A stretch of DNA of 55,350 nucleotides from Pontibacillus yanchengensis Y32 (GCF_000770635.1 NZ_AVBF01000024.1:1-55350), one strand, 5' to 3'; shown: positions 17,818 through 27,564, numbered from the stretch's first letter. The notes: generated by a model not told the origin, from the letters alone. Translations and numbers: made by a program.

Positions 17818-19476
17818 TTAGTCGAGCATGGGAATATCAATGTTTTTCTGTTTTGCTATTTCTTTGGCTTTTTCATAACCAGCATCAGCATGGCGAGCGA
17901 TACCCATTCCTGGATCTGTTGTAAGCACTCGGTTTAAACGTTCCTTAGCAAGCTCTGTGCCATCTGCCACCACAACCATGCCTGCATGAAGGGAATACCC
18001 CATTCCTACACCACCACCGTGATGGAAAGAAATCCATGAACCTCCTGCTGCTGTGTTGATAAGAGCATTTAGTACAGCCCAGTCTCCAACAGCATCACTG
18101 CCATCTTTCATAGATTCCGTTTCTCGATTAGGGGAGGCGACGGATCCACAATCCAGATGGTCTCTTCCAATTACAATGGGTGCTTTTATTTCTCCGTTCT
18201 TTACAAGTTCATTAATTGCTAGACCCATTTTTACTCTTTCCCCATATCCAAGCCAACAAATCCTAGAAGGTAACCCTTGAAAGCTTACTTTTTTCTGAGC
18301 CATGTCAATCCACCTTATTAACGGCTCATTATTAGGAAAAAGTTCTTTTATTAAACGATCCGTACGATAAATATCCTCAGGATCACCAGATAGTGCAGCC
18401 CATCTAAATGGACCTTTTCCTTCACAAAATAAAGGACGAATATAGGCAGGGACAAATCCAGGGAAATCAAAAGCTTGCTCTACACCTTCATCTTGGGCAA
18501 CTTGTCGGATATTGTTTCCATAATCAAAAACGATTGCTCCTTTGTTTTGAAACTGCAGCATTGCTTTTACATGGCGCGCCATTGATGCAGAAGAGAGGGT
18601 AACATAAGTAGATTGATCTTGGTTTCGTAATTGAGTAGCTTCATTCAGTGAATAACCTACTGGAATATATCCATTTAATGGGTCATGTGCGGAAGTTTGG
18701 TCGGTAACGATGTCAATTTGTACGTTTCTGTTTAGGATATCTTCATGAACTTCAGCTGCATTTCCTAAAAGGCCAATGGATAATGGTTCACCTTTTTGTT
18801 TTGCTTCCATAGCCCATATAAGGGCTTCGTCAATCGATTCAGTCATTTTATCAAGGTACTTTGTCTGAAGACGCTTTTCTATACGGGCAGGGTCGACTTC
18901 AACCGCTATGACAACGCCACCATTCATTGTAACAGCAAGTGGTTGAGCTCCACCCATCCCACCAAGTCCAGCAGTAAGGGTGATGGTCCCTTTTAGACTG
19001 GTTTTGAAATGTTTTTCTGCTAATGAGGCAAACGTTTCATAAGTTCCTTGCAAAATACCTTGTGTACCTATATAAATCCAGCTACCAGCAGTCATTTGTC
19101 CATACATCATAAGACCTTGTTGGTCAAGTTCATGAAAGTGCTCCCAGTTCGCCCATTTTGGGACTAGGACGGAGTTGGATAACAACACACGTGGCGCTGC
19201 TTCATGTGTTTTGAAAACTGCTACTGGCTTACCGGACTGAATTAACATCGTTTCATTGCTTTCTAGTCGTTGTAAAGTAGAAACAATAGAATCAAAAGCT
19301 TCCCAATTGCGAGCAGCTTTACCTATCCCTCCATAAACAACTAATTCCTCAGGTTTCTCAGCTACTTCTGGATCAAGGTTGTTGTAAAGCATGCGAAGTA
19401 CAGCCTCTTGCTCCCAACCTTTGCATTCGATATCTAACCCTTTTTTTGCGCGTATTTCTCTTTTTTCAGTAGTCAT
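17818..19476 (-). CDS. hutU: Urocanate hydratase
   Basis: A 552-residue NAD+-dependent urocanase converting urocanate to imidazolonepropionate. It is full length, with [14 protein letters not shown] near residue 48, the NAD-binding [29 protein letters not shown], and the conserved [18 protein letters not shown] near the C-terminus. Its ATG overlaps the hutH stop by 4 bases. The order hutH-hutU-hutI-hutG is as in Bacillus subtilis. Confidence 0.96.
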   Translation of the reverse strand: MTTEKREIRAKKGLDIECKGWEQEAVLRMLYNNLDPEVAEKPEELVVYGGIGKAARNWEAFDSIVSTLQRLESNETMLIQSGKPVAVFKTHEAAPRVLLSNSVLVPKWANWEHFHELDQQGLMMYGQMTAGSWIYIGTQGILQGTYETFASLAEKHFKTSLKGTITLTAGLGGMGGAQPLAVTMNGGVVIAVEVDPARIEKRLQTKYLDKMTESIDEALIWAMEAKQKGEPLSIGLLGNAAEVHEDILNRNVQIDIVTDQTSAHDPLNGYIPVGYSLNEATQLRNQDQSTYVTLSSASMARHVKAMLQFQNKGAIVFDYGNNIRQVAQDEGVEQAFDFPGFVPAYIRPLFCEGKGPFRWAALSGDPEDIYRTDRLIKELFPNNEPLIRWIDMAQKKVSFQGLPSRICWLGYGERVKMGLAINELVKNGEIKAPIVIGRDHLDCGSVASPNRETESMKDGSDAVGDWAVLNALINTAAGGSWISFHHGGGVGMGYSLHAGMVVVADGTELAKERLNRVLTTDPGMGIARHADAGYEKAKEIAKQKNIDIPMLD

Positions 19477-21008
19477 CCATTTATTCCTCCTTGAGATTTA
19501 GAATTAGTGGGGAAAATGTTCCACGAAAAATCACTCTCTTTTAGCCATAAGGTAAGTCGCTCTATATCCTCAGAAAATACTCTATCCTCCTTGATACATG
19601 GCACAATCTGACGTACTTTTTTGTAAAGAGAGGAAGTGTGAGAACTCATTTTTCCTAGTTCGCGGTGTTCAAGTGCTTGCATGGCACAAATTAATTCAAT
19701 GGCCAATACACGCCTAGAATTCTGTAAAATGGAATAAGCGTGCCTGGCCCCAATTGTACCCATGCTGACATGATCTTCCTGATTGGCTGAGGAGGGGATA
19801 GAATCCACACTTGCAGGATGAGCCAGTGTTTTATTTTCAGAAACCAATGATGCAGCTGTGTACTGCATAATCATAGCACCAGATTGTAATCCTGGTTTTG
19901 CACTTAAGAAAGGTGGGAGATCATTTAGTTGAGGGTTAACTAGTCTCTCTATTCTTCGTTCTGAAATGCTAGCCAGTTCTGCGATACCTATCTTCATAAA
20001 ATCCATAGCCAAAGCAATTGGTTGACCATGAAAATTACCTCCTGAAATAATGGTTTGACCATTTTCTAAAATAAGAGGGTTATCTGTAGCGGCATTGGCT
20101 TCAATTTCTAATTTCTCTTTCACATAATCAAATGACTGCCACGAAGCTCCATGAACCTGTGGAATACATCGCAATGAATAAGCATCCTGTACTCGTTTTT
20201 CCCCTTGGTGAGTTACAAGATTGCTATCTTGAAGTATATGATTGATTCGCTGAGCTACTTTGATTTGTTGAGGGTAGCCTCTAGCTTCGTGAATGGCAGG
20301 GTGAAACGCATCTATTATTCCGTTTAAACCTTCCAATGTTAAAGCAGCAATCCATTCAGCTTGGTAAGCGATTTTCTCTACTTCTAAATAATTTATTACA
20401 CCCTGAGCAGTCATTGCCTGTGTGCCATTAATGAGAGCTAAACCTTCTTTGGCTTTTAATTCAACTGGCTTTATTCCAAGAAGGCTAAAAATGGATTTCG
20501 TAGTATATACCTTTTCCTTATAAAATACGTTACCTTCCCCTATAAGAACGAGTGCAAGATGAGACAGTGGAGCAAGATCACCTGAAGCCCCTAATGAACC
20601 TTGTTGAGGAATAACAGGATGGATTTGTTCATTAATTAAGGTAGTTAACTGTTCTGCTATGGTCATTCTTATTCCTGAATACCCTTTAATAAGAGCATTT
20701 AACCGAAGTAGCATCATCGCTCTTGAAACAATTTCCGGGAAAGGTTCTCCAACCCCACATGCATGAGAACGTATGAGGTGCTGTTGGAGTTCATTGACAT
20801 CTTGTTCTTCAATTTTAACATCACTAAATTTTCCAAATCCTGTATTAATACCGTAAATGGTTTGACCATTCTCCACTATCGACTCGACCACATTTCGACT
20901 ATGTTGTATTTTTTGAATCGAAGTTGGAGCAATTTGAATTTGTTCTTTGTCGTAACAAATACGCTTAATCTCTTGTAATGAAAGAGTATGACCCGTTAAG
21001 GTAATCAT
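19473..21008 (-). CDS. hutH: Histidine ammonia-lyase
   Basis: A 511-residue enzyme removing ammonia from L-histidine to give urocanate. The tripeptide that cyclises to the MIO cofactor is Ala141-Ser142-Gly143 in [17 protein letters not shown]. The catalytic Tyr loop [10 protein letters not shown] and the helix [11 protein letters not shown] are intact. It is the first gene of the cluster. A good AAGGAGG site precedes the ATG. No hutP gene (the antiterminator that precedes hutH in B. subtilis) is upstream, and no clear HutP-type leader was found, so regulation must differ or be unlinked. Confidence 0.96.
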   Translation of the reverse strand: MITLTGHTLSLQEIKRICYDKEQIQIAPTSIQKIQHSRNVVESIVENGQTIYGINTGFGKFSDVKIEEQDVNELQQHLIRSHACGVGEPFPEIVSRAMMLLRLNALIKGYSGIRMTIAEQLTTLINEQIHPVIPQQGSLGASGDLAPLSHLALVLIGEGNVFYKEKVYTTKSIFSLLGIKPVELKAKEGLALINGTQAMTAQGVINYLEVEKIAYQAEWIAALTLEGLNGIIDAFHPAIHEARGYPQQIKVAQRINHILQDSNLVTHQGEKRVQDAYSLRCIPQVHGASWQSFDYVKEKLEIEANAATDNPLILENGQTIISGGNFHGQPIALAMDFMKIGIAELASISERRIERLVNPQLNDLPPFLSAKPGLQSGAMIMQYTAASLVSENKTLAHPASVDSIPSSANQEDHVSMGTIGARHAYSILQNSRRVLAIELICAMQALEHRELGKMSSHTSSLYKKVRQIVPCIKEDRVFSEDIERLTLWLKESDFSWNIFPTNSKSQGGING

Positions 21009-21334
21009 TGAATCAAACCTCCTTATCTTCCCTTAGTTCGTGTAGGCAGAAGTCTTCTACATTACTATCATCTTTGAAGTTTTATAGTTAGCTATGAAAG
21101 AGAGACAGTATATTTATTGTTAGAAAATTTTAAAAGTTCATCTTTATTTTATGCTTCGTCATAAAAGCGCGCAATAAACTATGGTAAGGTGATGATTCAT
21201 TAGCGGGATGAAGGAAATAACATGGTTATGTATATAGATGAATTTAATCAAGTTAATTAAAGGATGGTATTTTCAGAAGTATGATGACTTTAGTAGGGGG
21301 AAGGTAAATCTAAGTGATAGAAAGGAAGGAAAGT
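21009..21334. other. Intergenic region between hutH and the MdaB-like gene
   Basis: Holds the divergent promoters. On the minus strand a possible -10 TATACT lies about 100 bases before hutH, but no good -35 was found. No catabolite-responsive element matching the consensus was seen. Confidence 0.4.
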
Positions 21335-21892
21335 GTGAAAAATATATTAGTATTAAATGGTCATGAGTACTATAAACACTCGCAAGGAGAACTAAATAGT
21401 ACGCTGTTCCATCATATAGTTAATAAAATTTCAAACAATTATCATGTAGATACTACTGTATTACAAAATGGTTTTGAAAAAGAAGAAGAACAACGAAAAG
21501 TAATGTGGGCCGATTATATAATTTATCAAACACCAATTTATAATTACAGTGTTCCGGCGTTGTTTAAGAATTATTTAGATCTTACGCATGAACATGGTGT
21601 TTACTTTACAGGAAATACAGATAAATATGGTATTGGTGGAGGAAAGTTAACAGACAAAAAGTACATGTTTTCTACCACGTGGAATGCACCAAGTACAGCT
21701 TTCCATAACAAAGATTTGTTTTTTGAAGGAAGAGGAGTGGATGATGTTTTATTCCATCTATATTTAAGTCATAAATATGCTGGTATGGAAAAATTACCGA
21801 CATTTTCATGTTTTGATGTAAAGAAAAAGCCAGATGTAGATAAATACCTAAGAGAATTGGATATGCATTTGAGTAAATATTTCACCATATGA
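21335..21892 (+). CDS. NAD(P)H oxidoreductase of the MdaB/flavodoxin-like family
   Basis: A 185-residue flavodoxin-fold protein. The N-terminal ILVLNGHEYYKHSQGELN binds the flavin phosphate. IIYQTPIYNYSVPALFKNYLDLTHEHG and the later TTWNAPSTAF are typical of MdaB-type quinone reductases, which carry out two-electron NADPH reduction of quinones. GTG 21335 with AGGAAGGA just upstream is preferred over GTG 21314. A palindromic terminator follows. Confidence 0.85.
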   Translation: MKNILVLNGHEYYKHSQGELNSTLFHHIVNKISNNYHVDTTVLQNGFEKEEEQRKVMWADYIIYQTPIYNYSVPALFKNYLDLTHEHGVYFTGNTDKYGIGGGKLTDKKYMFSTTWNAPSTAFHNKDLFFEGRGVDDVLFHLYLSHKYAGMEKLPTFSCFDVKKKPDVDKYLRELDMHLSKYFTI

Positions 21893-21922
21893 AGTTTGAA
21901 AATCCTTTAAGAACAACATAAT

Positions 21923-21950
21923 AAAGCTCAGAGATTAATCTCTGAGCTTT
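21923..21950. terminator. Bidirectional palindromic terminator
   Basis: A 28-bp perfect palindrome with arms AAAGCTCAGAGATT, placed between convergent genes. Confidence 0.9.
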
Positions 21951-21953
21951 AGG

Positions 21954-22295
21954 CTAGTTTCCCTTTTTAATGGTAATGCTGATAAATTTATCTGTCTTTG
22001 TTTCAAACTCGATATCAACGTAGACAGGGAACTCTTTGTCATCTTCCTTCACCCATAACTTGAATTGTTCTACAGAAGTACCATTCTTTGAAGATTTTCC
22101 AATGTGAAGATAATCTTTCACCTTGGCATTTGGATATTTTTCTTGTGTCTTTTTAACAGCCATTCGTCCCCATTTTGCATAAGAGGGGACTTCAGGTTGT
22201 GCACCAACACTTTGATATGGTTGGGAAGAAGGTATAGCAAAGGGACTATATATAATAGAAGTAACAAGAAGTAAACAAATCAAAATACGTGTCAT
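21954..22295 (-). CDS. Secreted DUF3889-type protein
   Basis: A 113-residue protein with an N-terminal signal (MTRILICLLLVTSIIYSPFA) and a mature domain of about 85 residues with PSYAKWGRMAVKKTQEKYPN and VEQFKLWVKEDDKEFPVYVDI, which matches the DUF3889 type of Bacillus exported proteins. No function is known. GAGG eight bases upstream supports ATG 22295 over the more upstream in-frame starts. Confidence 0.75.
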   Translation of the reverse strand: MTRILICLLLVTSIIYSPFAIPSSQPYQSVGAQPEVPSYAKWGRMAVKKTQEKYPNAKVKDYLHIGKSSKNGTSVEQFKLWVKEDDKEFPVYVDIEFETKTDKFISITIKKGN

Positions 22296-22409
22296 AGACA
22301 TAACCTCTAAACTTTTTATATTAGTGTCTGTGTTCAAATGGTTAATATGTATTCTTTAGAGGATTGGATAATATTACTAAGCTATTTCGAAAAAGTATAG
22401 GTAGCATAC

Positions 22410-22438
22410 AAAAAAAGATACCCTTTAATAAGGGCATC
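22410..22438 (-). terminator. Rho-independent terminator
   Basis: On the minus strand GATGCCCTT/AAGGGTATC followed by seven T, after the 3D-domain gene. Confidence 0.85.
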
Positions 22439-22453
22439 TCTGTTCATGTTAGA

Positions 22454-23014
22454 TTAGGAAAGAATTGTAACCTTGACTTGCTTGCGGCCAAAATCAAGTG
22501 CGTTTTGTCTGCTTGGAATAAAGACATCAATTCGATTGCCTTGAATGTCACTGCCAATATCACCTGCAACTGCAGTTCCATATCCCTCTACATGAACTTT
22601 TGTGCCAAGAGGAATAACATTAGGGTCAACTGCAATTACTTTTTGATTAGGATTTGCTTTAAGGTTAATTCCAGTTCTTGTTACACCGCTACAACCCGCG
22701 CAATTTGCTGTATAAGCTGTTGCTTCCATTGTGATTGTTTTGTTTTCTTGTGTTTTTTGTTTAGCTTGGGATTCTTGTCCTTTTTGTGAAGAAGCATGCT
22801 GAACTGCTTTCTTTTCTTGTTCATTTATATAAGCAACTGTGGATGTTTTTTTATCTAGGCTTGTTTTGTTTTCACTTACGTTTGCTGCATCAGTATTTTC
22901 AGTAGTGTTCTTTAAGGTTTGAGCATGCACTTCTTTATTCTCTGATAGAGTAGTACCTGCAAAACCTAGGCCAATGAGGATAGTAGCGATAGACGTCATG
23001 ATTAGTTTTTTCAT
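22454..23014 (-). CDS. Secreted 3D-domain wall protein (YocH-like), paralogue 1
   Basis: A 186-residue protein with a signal peptide (cleavage near VHA-QT), a Lys/Gln/Asn-rich linker to about residue 92, and a C-terminal 3D domain. The domain has MEATAYTANCAGCSGVTRTG, IAVDPNVIPLGTKVHVEGYG and the three Asp of VAGDIGSDIQGNRIDVFI. 3D domains share a double-psi barrel with MltA-type lytic transglycosylases, and YocH-like proteins act as peptidoglycan hydrolases. Unlike YocH there is no LysM repeat. A paralogue is at 24465-25034. Confidence 0.9.
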   Translation of the reverse strand: MKKLIMTSIATILIGLGFAGTTLSENKEVHAQTLKNTTENTDAANVSENKTSLDKKTSTVAYINEQEKKAVQHASSQKGQESQAKQKTQENKTITMEATAYTANCAGCSGVTRTGINLKANPNQKVIAVDPNVIPLGTKVHVEGYGTAVAGDIGSDIQGNRIDVFIPSRQNALDFGRKQVKVTILS

Positions 23015-23265
23015 GATATTCCTCCTGTCTTTCTTCGACTAATTGCATTATAACAATGGACCTAGGACAATCCCATTAAAGAGGGGTGACATTTCCGCTA
23101 CAAATTGAATACAAAAGTTACAAATATTACATAGAGACAGTTTTATCTTTTATACTAATAGCTGTTAAGAAATGGAGGAGGTCTTTCCGGTTTTTTTATA
23201 ATAGGGTATGATAAAAGGAGAAGAGTACATAGCTTATATGGTGGTTACAAGAAGGGATGGTAATT

Positions 23266-24366
23266 TTGAGAAACAGGATAAATGAATTATCAAATTGGAT
23301 GGAAGAACAACAAATAGATGTTGTTTTTCTGAATTCCACAGAAAATGTTTTTTACCTCACAGATTTTCATACTGATCCACATGAAAGGTTGATGGGACTG
23401 TTCATCTTTCAACAAGCTGAGCCCTTATTTATCTTGCCAGGTATGGAAAAGCAGCAAGCTATTGAAGCAGGTTGGTCCTCAGAAATAATTGGTTATGCGG
23501 ATCATGAAGATCCATGGAACTTAGCAAAAGAAGCAATTGAAAAACGAGAACTTACTGAAGTGAACAAGGTTGCTTTTGAGCAGGAAACATTGCCATATCG
23601 TCGTAGTCAATCTTTACTTACATTGTTCCCAAATACACAGGTAACCTCAGCAGAGGACAAACTTCATTATATGCGCGTAATTAAGGATCAATCTGAAATT
23701 GAAATTATGCGTAGGGCTGCTAAAATGGCAGACTATGGAGTTAATGTAGGTGTAGATGCTCTACATGAGGACGTAACAGAAATGGAAGTTCTCGCGAAGA
23801 TTGAGTACGAGTTAAAGAAAAAAGGCATAAGAGAAATGTCGTTTTCAACTATGGTTCTCTTCGGAGAAAAATCGGGTCATCCTCATGGAAATCCAGGAGA
23901 TCGAAAGTTAAAGCCAGGGGACTTTGTATTATTCGATCTTGGTGTCGTATTGGATGGATACACGTCAGATATAACTCGTACATTTGTGTATCAACATGCA
24001 AGTGATGCTCAGAAATCCTTATATGATACTGTTCTTCAAGCTCAATTAGCTTCCCTCGAAGCAAGTAAACCAGGTACAAGAATAGGTGACTTGGATAAAA
24101 TAGCACGTGACATCATTACAGAGGCTGGTTTTGGAGACAGATTCCCTCATCGCATCGGTCATGGTCTAGGCATTAATGTTCATGAGTTTCCTTCGATGAG
24201 CCATCTGAATAACGATAAACTACAAGAAGGGATGACATACACCATTGAGCCTGGCATTTATGATCCATCTATAGGTGGTGTGCGAATTGAAGATGATGTT
24301 CTGATAACGAAAGATGGACATGAGACCTTGACTTCTATCCCGAAAGAGTTGCAGATTATTAAATAA
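23266..24366 (+). CDS. M24-family Xaa-Pro peptidase
   Basis: A 366-residue cytosolic metallopeptidase. The N-terminal creatinase-like domain covers about residues 1-125. The pita-bread catalytic domain carries the five metal ligands: Asp in LFDLGVVLDGYTSDITRTF (two), His in HRIGHGLGINVHE, Glu in YTIEPGIY and Glu in GGVRIEDDV. It should cleave Xaa-Pro dipeptides or N-terminal Xaa-Pro bonds (PepQ/YqhT/YkvY type). TTG 23266 with AAGGGATGG upstream is more likely than ATG 23257, which touches the ribosome binding site. Confidence 0.9.
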   Translation: MRNRINELSNWMEEQQIDVVFLNSTENVFYLTDFHTDPHERLMGLFIFQQAEPLFILPGMEKQQAIEAGWSSEIIGYADHEDPWNLAKEAIEKRELTEVNKVAFEQETLPYRRSQSLLTLFPNTQVTSAEDKLHYMRVIKDQSEIEIMRRAAKMADYGVNVGVDALHEDVTEMEVLAKIEYELKKKGIREMSFSTMVLFGEKSGHPHGNPGDRKLKPGDFVLFDLGVVLDGYTSDITRTFVYQHASDAQKSLYDTVLQAQLASLEASKPGTRIGDLDKIARDIITEAGFGDRFPHRIGHGLGINVHEFPSMSHLNNDKLQEGMTYTIEPGIYDPSIGGVRIEDDVLITKDGHETLTSIPKELQIIK

Positions 24367-24424
24367 TAAATATGACCCTGTTTAGAAGCTAAGTCATCTT
24401 GGGTAAAAACAAAATAGATAAAAT

Positions 24425-24457
24425 AAACTGCCCCTTACTTTTTGTAAGGGGCAGTTT
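24425..24457. terminator. Bidirectional terminator
   Basis: A 14-bp perfect stem (24425-24438 with 24444-24457) between the convergent peptidase and 3D-domain genes. Confidence 0.92.
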
Positions 24458-24464
24458 CACACTA

Positions 24465-25034
24465 CTATGCTTCTTCTAAGATTTTAACTGTAACATCATG
24501 ACGGCGACCAAAATCTAAAGCATTGCTACGGTTAGGGATAAATACATCAATGCGATTCCCCTGTATAGCACTACCGATGTCTCCGGCTACGGCTTTTCCG
24601 TACCCTTCAACATGGACAATTGAACCAAGAGGAATAACGCTTGGATCAACAGCGATCACTTTTTTGTTAGGATTTTCTAAAAGGTTGATTCCTGTTTTTG
24701 TTATACCGATACAACCATCGCAATTTGCCGTATAGGCTGTTGCCTCAACCTGAAGAGTTCGTTCTACGTTTTGTTGTGTTTGTTTTGATTCCACATTCTT
24801 GGTAGCTTTGTCATTTTTTAGTGCTGGAGTATCTTTCTTTTTACTAAGATCTACGCTTTTAACAGGTATTTCAGAAGCAAGGAATGCACTAGGTGCTTCC
24901 TCTTGTTTCGTTGTATTATCTGCTGAAGCAACTGTGCTTTTTTCTGTTTCTAGTGCTTGGGCATGGAACGCTCCTACACCAATATATCCAAAAAAGGCAA
25001 CGGCACCTACTACAATTCTCATTAATTTATTCAT
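24465..25034 (-). CDS. Secreted 3D-domain wall protein (YocH-like), paralogue 2
   Basis: A 189-residue protein with a signal peptide ending near AQA, a charged linker, and a C-terminal 3D domain almost identical in layout to paralogue 1 (VEATAYTANCDGCIGITKTG, IAVDPSVIPLGSIVHVEGYG, AVAGDIGSAIQGNRIDVFIP). The second Asp of the Gly-Ser motif is Ala here, but the other Asp residues are kept. Peptidoglycan hydrolysis is inferred from the family. The hairpin at 25076-25114 lies in its 5' leader. Confidence 0.9.
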   Translation of the reverse strand: MNKLMRIVVGAVAFFGYIGVGAFHAQALETEKSTVASADNTTKQEEAPSAFLASEIPVKSVDLSKKKDTPALKNDKATKNVESKQTQQNVERTLQVEATAYTANCDGCIGITKTGINLLENPNKKVIAVDPSVIPLGSIVHVEGYGKAVAGDIGSAIQGNRIDVFIPNRSNALDFGRRHDVTVKILEEA

Positions 25035-25075
25035 GGTTAGCTCCTCCTCAATATTCTATTTCATATAAACACCAG

Positions 25076-25114
25076 AAAAGCCACGGATTCTTTATAGAAT
25101 CTGCGGCTTTTTTT
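25076..25114. terminator. Hairpin between divergent genes
   Basis: Arms 25077-25090 and 25097-25110 pair over 14 bp with one mismatch and one wobble. T-rich on both strands (seven T on plus, four on minus). On the minus strand it lies 40 bases before the 3D-protein start, where it could attenuate transcription; on the plus strand no gene precedes it. Confidence 0.6.
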
Positions 25115-25152
25115 AATCCAAAACATTAATTACATTTAAAGGAGTAAACAAA

Positions 25153-25230
25153 ATGTCGTTGATTTGTTTTCCATCGTGTAAGCTAACATGCCTATACAAG
25201 TGTGTAAACCATAAAGGAAATATTTTTTAA
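25153..25230 (+). CDS. Possible 25-residue Cys-repeat microprotein
   Basis: AAAGGAG sits eight bases before an ATG opening a 25-codon frame. The peptide has four Cys at residues 5, 9, 13 and 17, a regular CxxxCxxxCxxxC that would line one face of a helix. It lies between the 25076-25114 hairpin and the BCCT gene. No homologue or promoter was recognised, and it may be a leader peptide or chance. Confidence 0.3.
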   Translation: MSLICFPSCKLTCLYKCVNHKGNIF

Positions 25231-25365
25231 TAAAGGTTATAATTTAACATTGGTTTTAAAGTGTATATTGGAGAGATAATATCCTTATAGCATAAAAAAA
25301 CGTTTCTTGTTCAATATAAGAATACAACACAGCTTAATGCCATCTAGAAAAGGAGATACGTAAAT

Positions 25366-27063
25366 ATGAATAAGAATCGGATGATCGATTGGCCCACGTT
25401 TTTAGGGGCATTTATGTTACTTTTACTCGTTGTCGTTCCGTTAGTTATCTTTCCTGACAAGGGCGCTGAGTACGTTGACCTTGCCAATACATTTGTTACA
25501 ACCAATTTTGGGGTACTTTACCTATTAGTTGGATTAGGAATTTTCTTCTTCCTCATTTATGTGGCCGTTAGTGACAACGGGAGGATTAAATTGGGGGAGG
25601 CAAATGAGCAACCCGAGTTTAACAACTTCTCATGGGCTGGAATGCTTTTCTGTGCAGGGATTGGCTCGAGTATTTTATATTGGGGGACGATCGAGTGGGC
25701 TTATTATTATCAAGGTCCACCATTTGGTATTGAACCTGGTACAGAAGAGGCTATTGCATGGGCGTCTACGTATGGAATTTTCCACTGGGGTCCAATTGCC
25801 TGGGCTATTTACACACTGCCTGCTTTGCCAATTTCTTACTTTTACTATGTGCGTAAAAAACCAGTTCTTAAAGTTAGTGAGGCAACACGTCCATTGATTG
25901 GGAAATATGCCGATGGTCCAATTGGTACGATTATTGATGTATTATTTATGTTTGGACTACTTGGTGGAGCTGGAACCACGCTTGCTTTAGGGACACCTAT
26001 GATTGCTGAGGGAATCAATAGCTTAACAGGATTACCTGTTAATATGATAATGAAAACTTTTATTTTAGCTCTTGTTACTGCGATTTTCGCAATTAGTGCC
26101 TATTCTGGCCTTCGAAAAGGGATTAAGATATTAAGTGACCTCAATTTATGGTTATCCTTTTTCTTACTTATCTTTGTATTTGTTGTAGGACCTACAAGAT
26201 TTATTTCTGAAACAACTACAAATAGTATTGGTTTATTATTAGATAACTTTTTCCACATGAGTACTTGGACAGAGCCTTATAATAAATTAGGTCCATACGA
26301 TAAAACAGGATTTCCAGAAGCATGGACCGTTTTCTATTGGGCTTGGTGGCTAGTTTATGCTCCATTTGTAGGGTTGTTTGTTGCAAAGATTTCACGTGGA
26401 CGATCCATTCGTCAGATGATTATGGGGACGATACTATATGGAACAATTGGAAGCATATTGTTCTTTGGCATTGTAGGAAACTACGGGTTAAACCTTCAGT
26501 TGACAGGCCAATTTGATGTAGTAGGAGTTCTGAACGACCAAGGTGCTCCAAAGGCAATTATAGAAACCATTGGCCAGCTTCCACTAGGGACTTTTATGAT
26601 TTTTATTTTTACCATTCTAGCCATTATTTTCTTGGCTACGACATTTGATTCAAGCTCCTATATTTTAGCTTCAGTAGTACAAAAAGAAGTAGAGGACGAG
26701 CCAATTAGATGGAATCGTTTATTCTGGGCATTTTCCCTGTGTTTACTTCCACTTGTGTTAATGTTCTTAGGTGGATTGGGGACGTTGCAGACAGCAGCCA
26801 TTGTAGGAGGATTTCCACTTCTTTTTATAATGATTATGTTGGGTTGGTCCTTTATGAAAGCTTCAACGAGTGACATTCAAGCATCGGAACACTATAAGCC
26901 AAAAACATTTGCTTTAAATTATAAGAAGATTCTTGAACGCGTTCGACGTCGTAAGAAGAAGAAGCAAGACAAAAAACAAGGACCTGTGGATGCTCATTTT
27001 GAAGAAGAAGAAAAGGACAAAGACCGTGGCGAGGATGATAAGCCGCATAATGATAGGGAGTAA
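25366..27063 (+). CDS. BCCT-family transporter (glycine betaine/choline type)
   Basis: A 565-residue secondary transporter with 12 membrane helices. The family signature is visible: FSWAGMLFCAGIGSSILYWGTIEWAYYYQGPPFG, FHWGPIAWAIYTLPALPISY, and FYWAWWLVYAPFVGLFVAKISRGRSIRQ, which carries the Trp-rich substrate site. OpuD/BetP relatives import betaine with Na+ under osmotic stress. The last 50 residues are a basic then acidic hydrophilic tail (RVRRRKKKKQDKKQ, then EEEEKDKDRGEDD), likely cytosolic and possibly osmosensing. The start is preceded by AAAGGAG. Confidence 0.93.
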   Translation: MNKNRMIDWPTFLGAFMLLLLVVVPLVIFPDKGAEYVDLANTFVTTNFGVLYLLVGLGIFFFLIYVAVSDNGRIKLGEANEQPEFNNFSWAGMLFCAGIGSSILYWGTIEWAYYYQGPPFGIEPGTEEAIAWASTYGIFHWGPIAWAIYTLPALPISYFYYVRKKPVLKVSEATRPLIGKYADGPIGTIIDVLFMFGLLGGAGTTLALGTPMIAEGINSLTGLPVNMIMKTFILALVTAIFAISAYSGLRKGIKILSDLNLWLSFFLLIFVFVVGPTRFISETTTNSIGLLLDNFFHMSTWTEPYNKLGPYDKTGFPEAWTVFYWAWWLVYAPFVGLFVAKISRGRSIRQMIMGTILYGTIGSILFFGIVGNYGLNLQLTGQFDVVGVLNDQGAPKAIIETIGQLPLGTFMIFIFTILAIIFLATTFDSSSYILASVVQKEVEDEPIRWNRLFWAFSLCLLPLVLMFLGGLGTLQTAAIVGGFPLLFIMIMLGWSFMKASTSDIQASEHYKPKTFALNYKKILERVRRRKKKKQDKKQGPVDAHFEEEEKDKDRGEDDKPHNDRE

Positions 27064-27090
27064 TTTGTCTACGGTAACATATAGACATGG

Positions 27091-27130
27091 AAACAGGGTT
27101 ATCGTCCAAGTGGATGATAACCCTGTTTTT
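27091..27130 (+). terminator. Rho-independent terminator
   Basis: Stem AAACAGGGTTATC/GATAACCCTGTTT (27091-27103 with 27115-27127), then T-run, after the BCCT gene. Confidence 0.92.
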
Positions 27131-27164
27131 CGTATTGTAATTGTTAAAATTCCATTCTTGTGTA

Positions 27165-27272
27165 TTACTAAAAAAGTGATGAATCCACTTCTAGCTCAAA
27201 TGAACCAATCACTTCCTGTGGGCCGCAGCATTTACGTCGCTAGCAGGGCGCCCCGAGCTTTTGTTCCACAGA
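27165..27272 (+). repeat. Dispersed repeat, deleted copy of the 41.4-kb repeat
   Basis: AAAAAGTGA, CCACTTCTAGCTC and GTGGGCCGCAGCATTTACG match the ends of the repeat at 41390-41632. The middle part is missing. It supplies the last codons of the minus-strand gene at 27232. Confidence 0.75.
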
Positions 27273-27564
27273 GTTGTTCTTTTTGAAGGAATAATAGTAT
27301 TAGAAGCATTAATAGCCCAATGAATGAAATCCATGCACCGATTAACGTTCCTTTGTACCATAACAATGGGGTATTTTCGTAGGCGTAATAAAACCAACAT
27401 AATAGTGCCAGATAACCAAATAAGATGTGGATCACAGCTGAAACATAAACATGAGGAACATAATAGGGAGTGTGCCTCATCATAAACCACGAGTAGAAGT
27501 AGGCAGTTAATACTCCAATTAGCATAATAAGCATACAGAAAAACATTATGAATAGATTCAGCAT
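27232..27564 (-). CDS. Small membrane protein with repeat-derived C-terminus
   Basis: A 110-residue protein with three hydrophobic segments (about 3-24, 42-63 and 75-94). The start at 27564 has AAGGAGAAGGA upstream; the frame continues farther up without a better site. No family is recognised. The final ten residues (TKARGALLAT) and the stop codon lie inside a dispersed repeat, so the original C-terminus may have been replaced. Confidence 0.65.
   Translation of the reverse strand: MLNLFIMFFCMLIMLIGVLTAYFYSWFMMRHTPYYVPHVYVSAVIHILFGYLALLCWFYYAYENTPLLWYKGTLIGAWISFIGLLMLLILLFLQKEQLCGTKARGALLAT

Noticed and set aside
23090-23140. WalR-box-like TGTAA repeats upstream of the first 3D-domain gene
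   Set aside because: On the minus strand TGTAAT, TGTAAC and TGTATT are spaced 9 bases apart, but the WalR consensus needs 11. A weaker pair at 11 bases mismatches both half-sites.
25035-25365. A c-di-AMP (ydaO-type) riboswitch between the 3D-domain and BCCT genes
   Set aside because: Both gene types are riboswitch targets in some Bacilli, but none of the conserved aptamer segments was found on either strand.
26852-27286. Frames on both strands overlapping the end of the BCCT gene
   Set aside because: They are shadows of the repetitive Lys/Glu codons of the transporter tail and of the terminator and repeat downstream.
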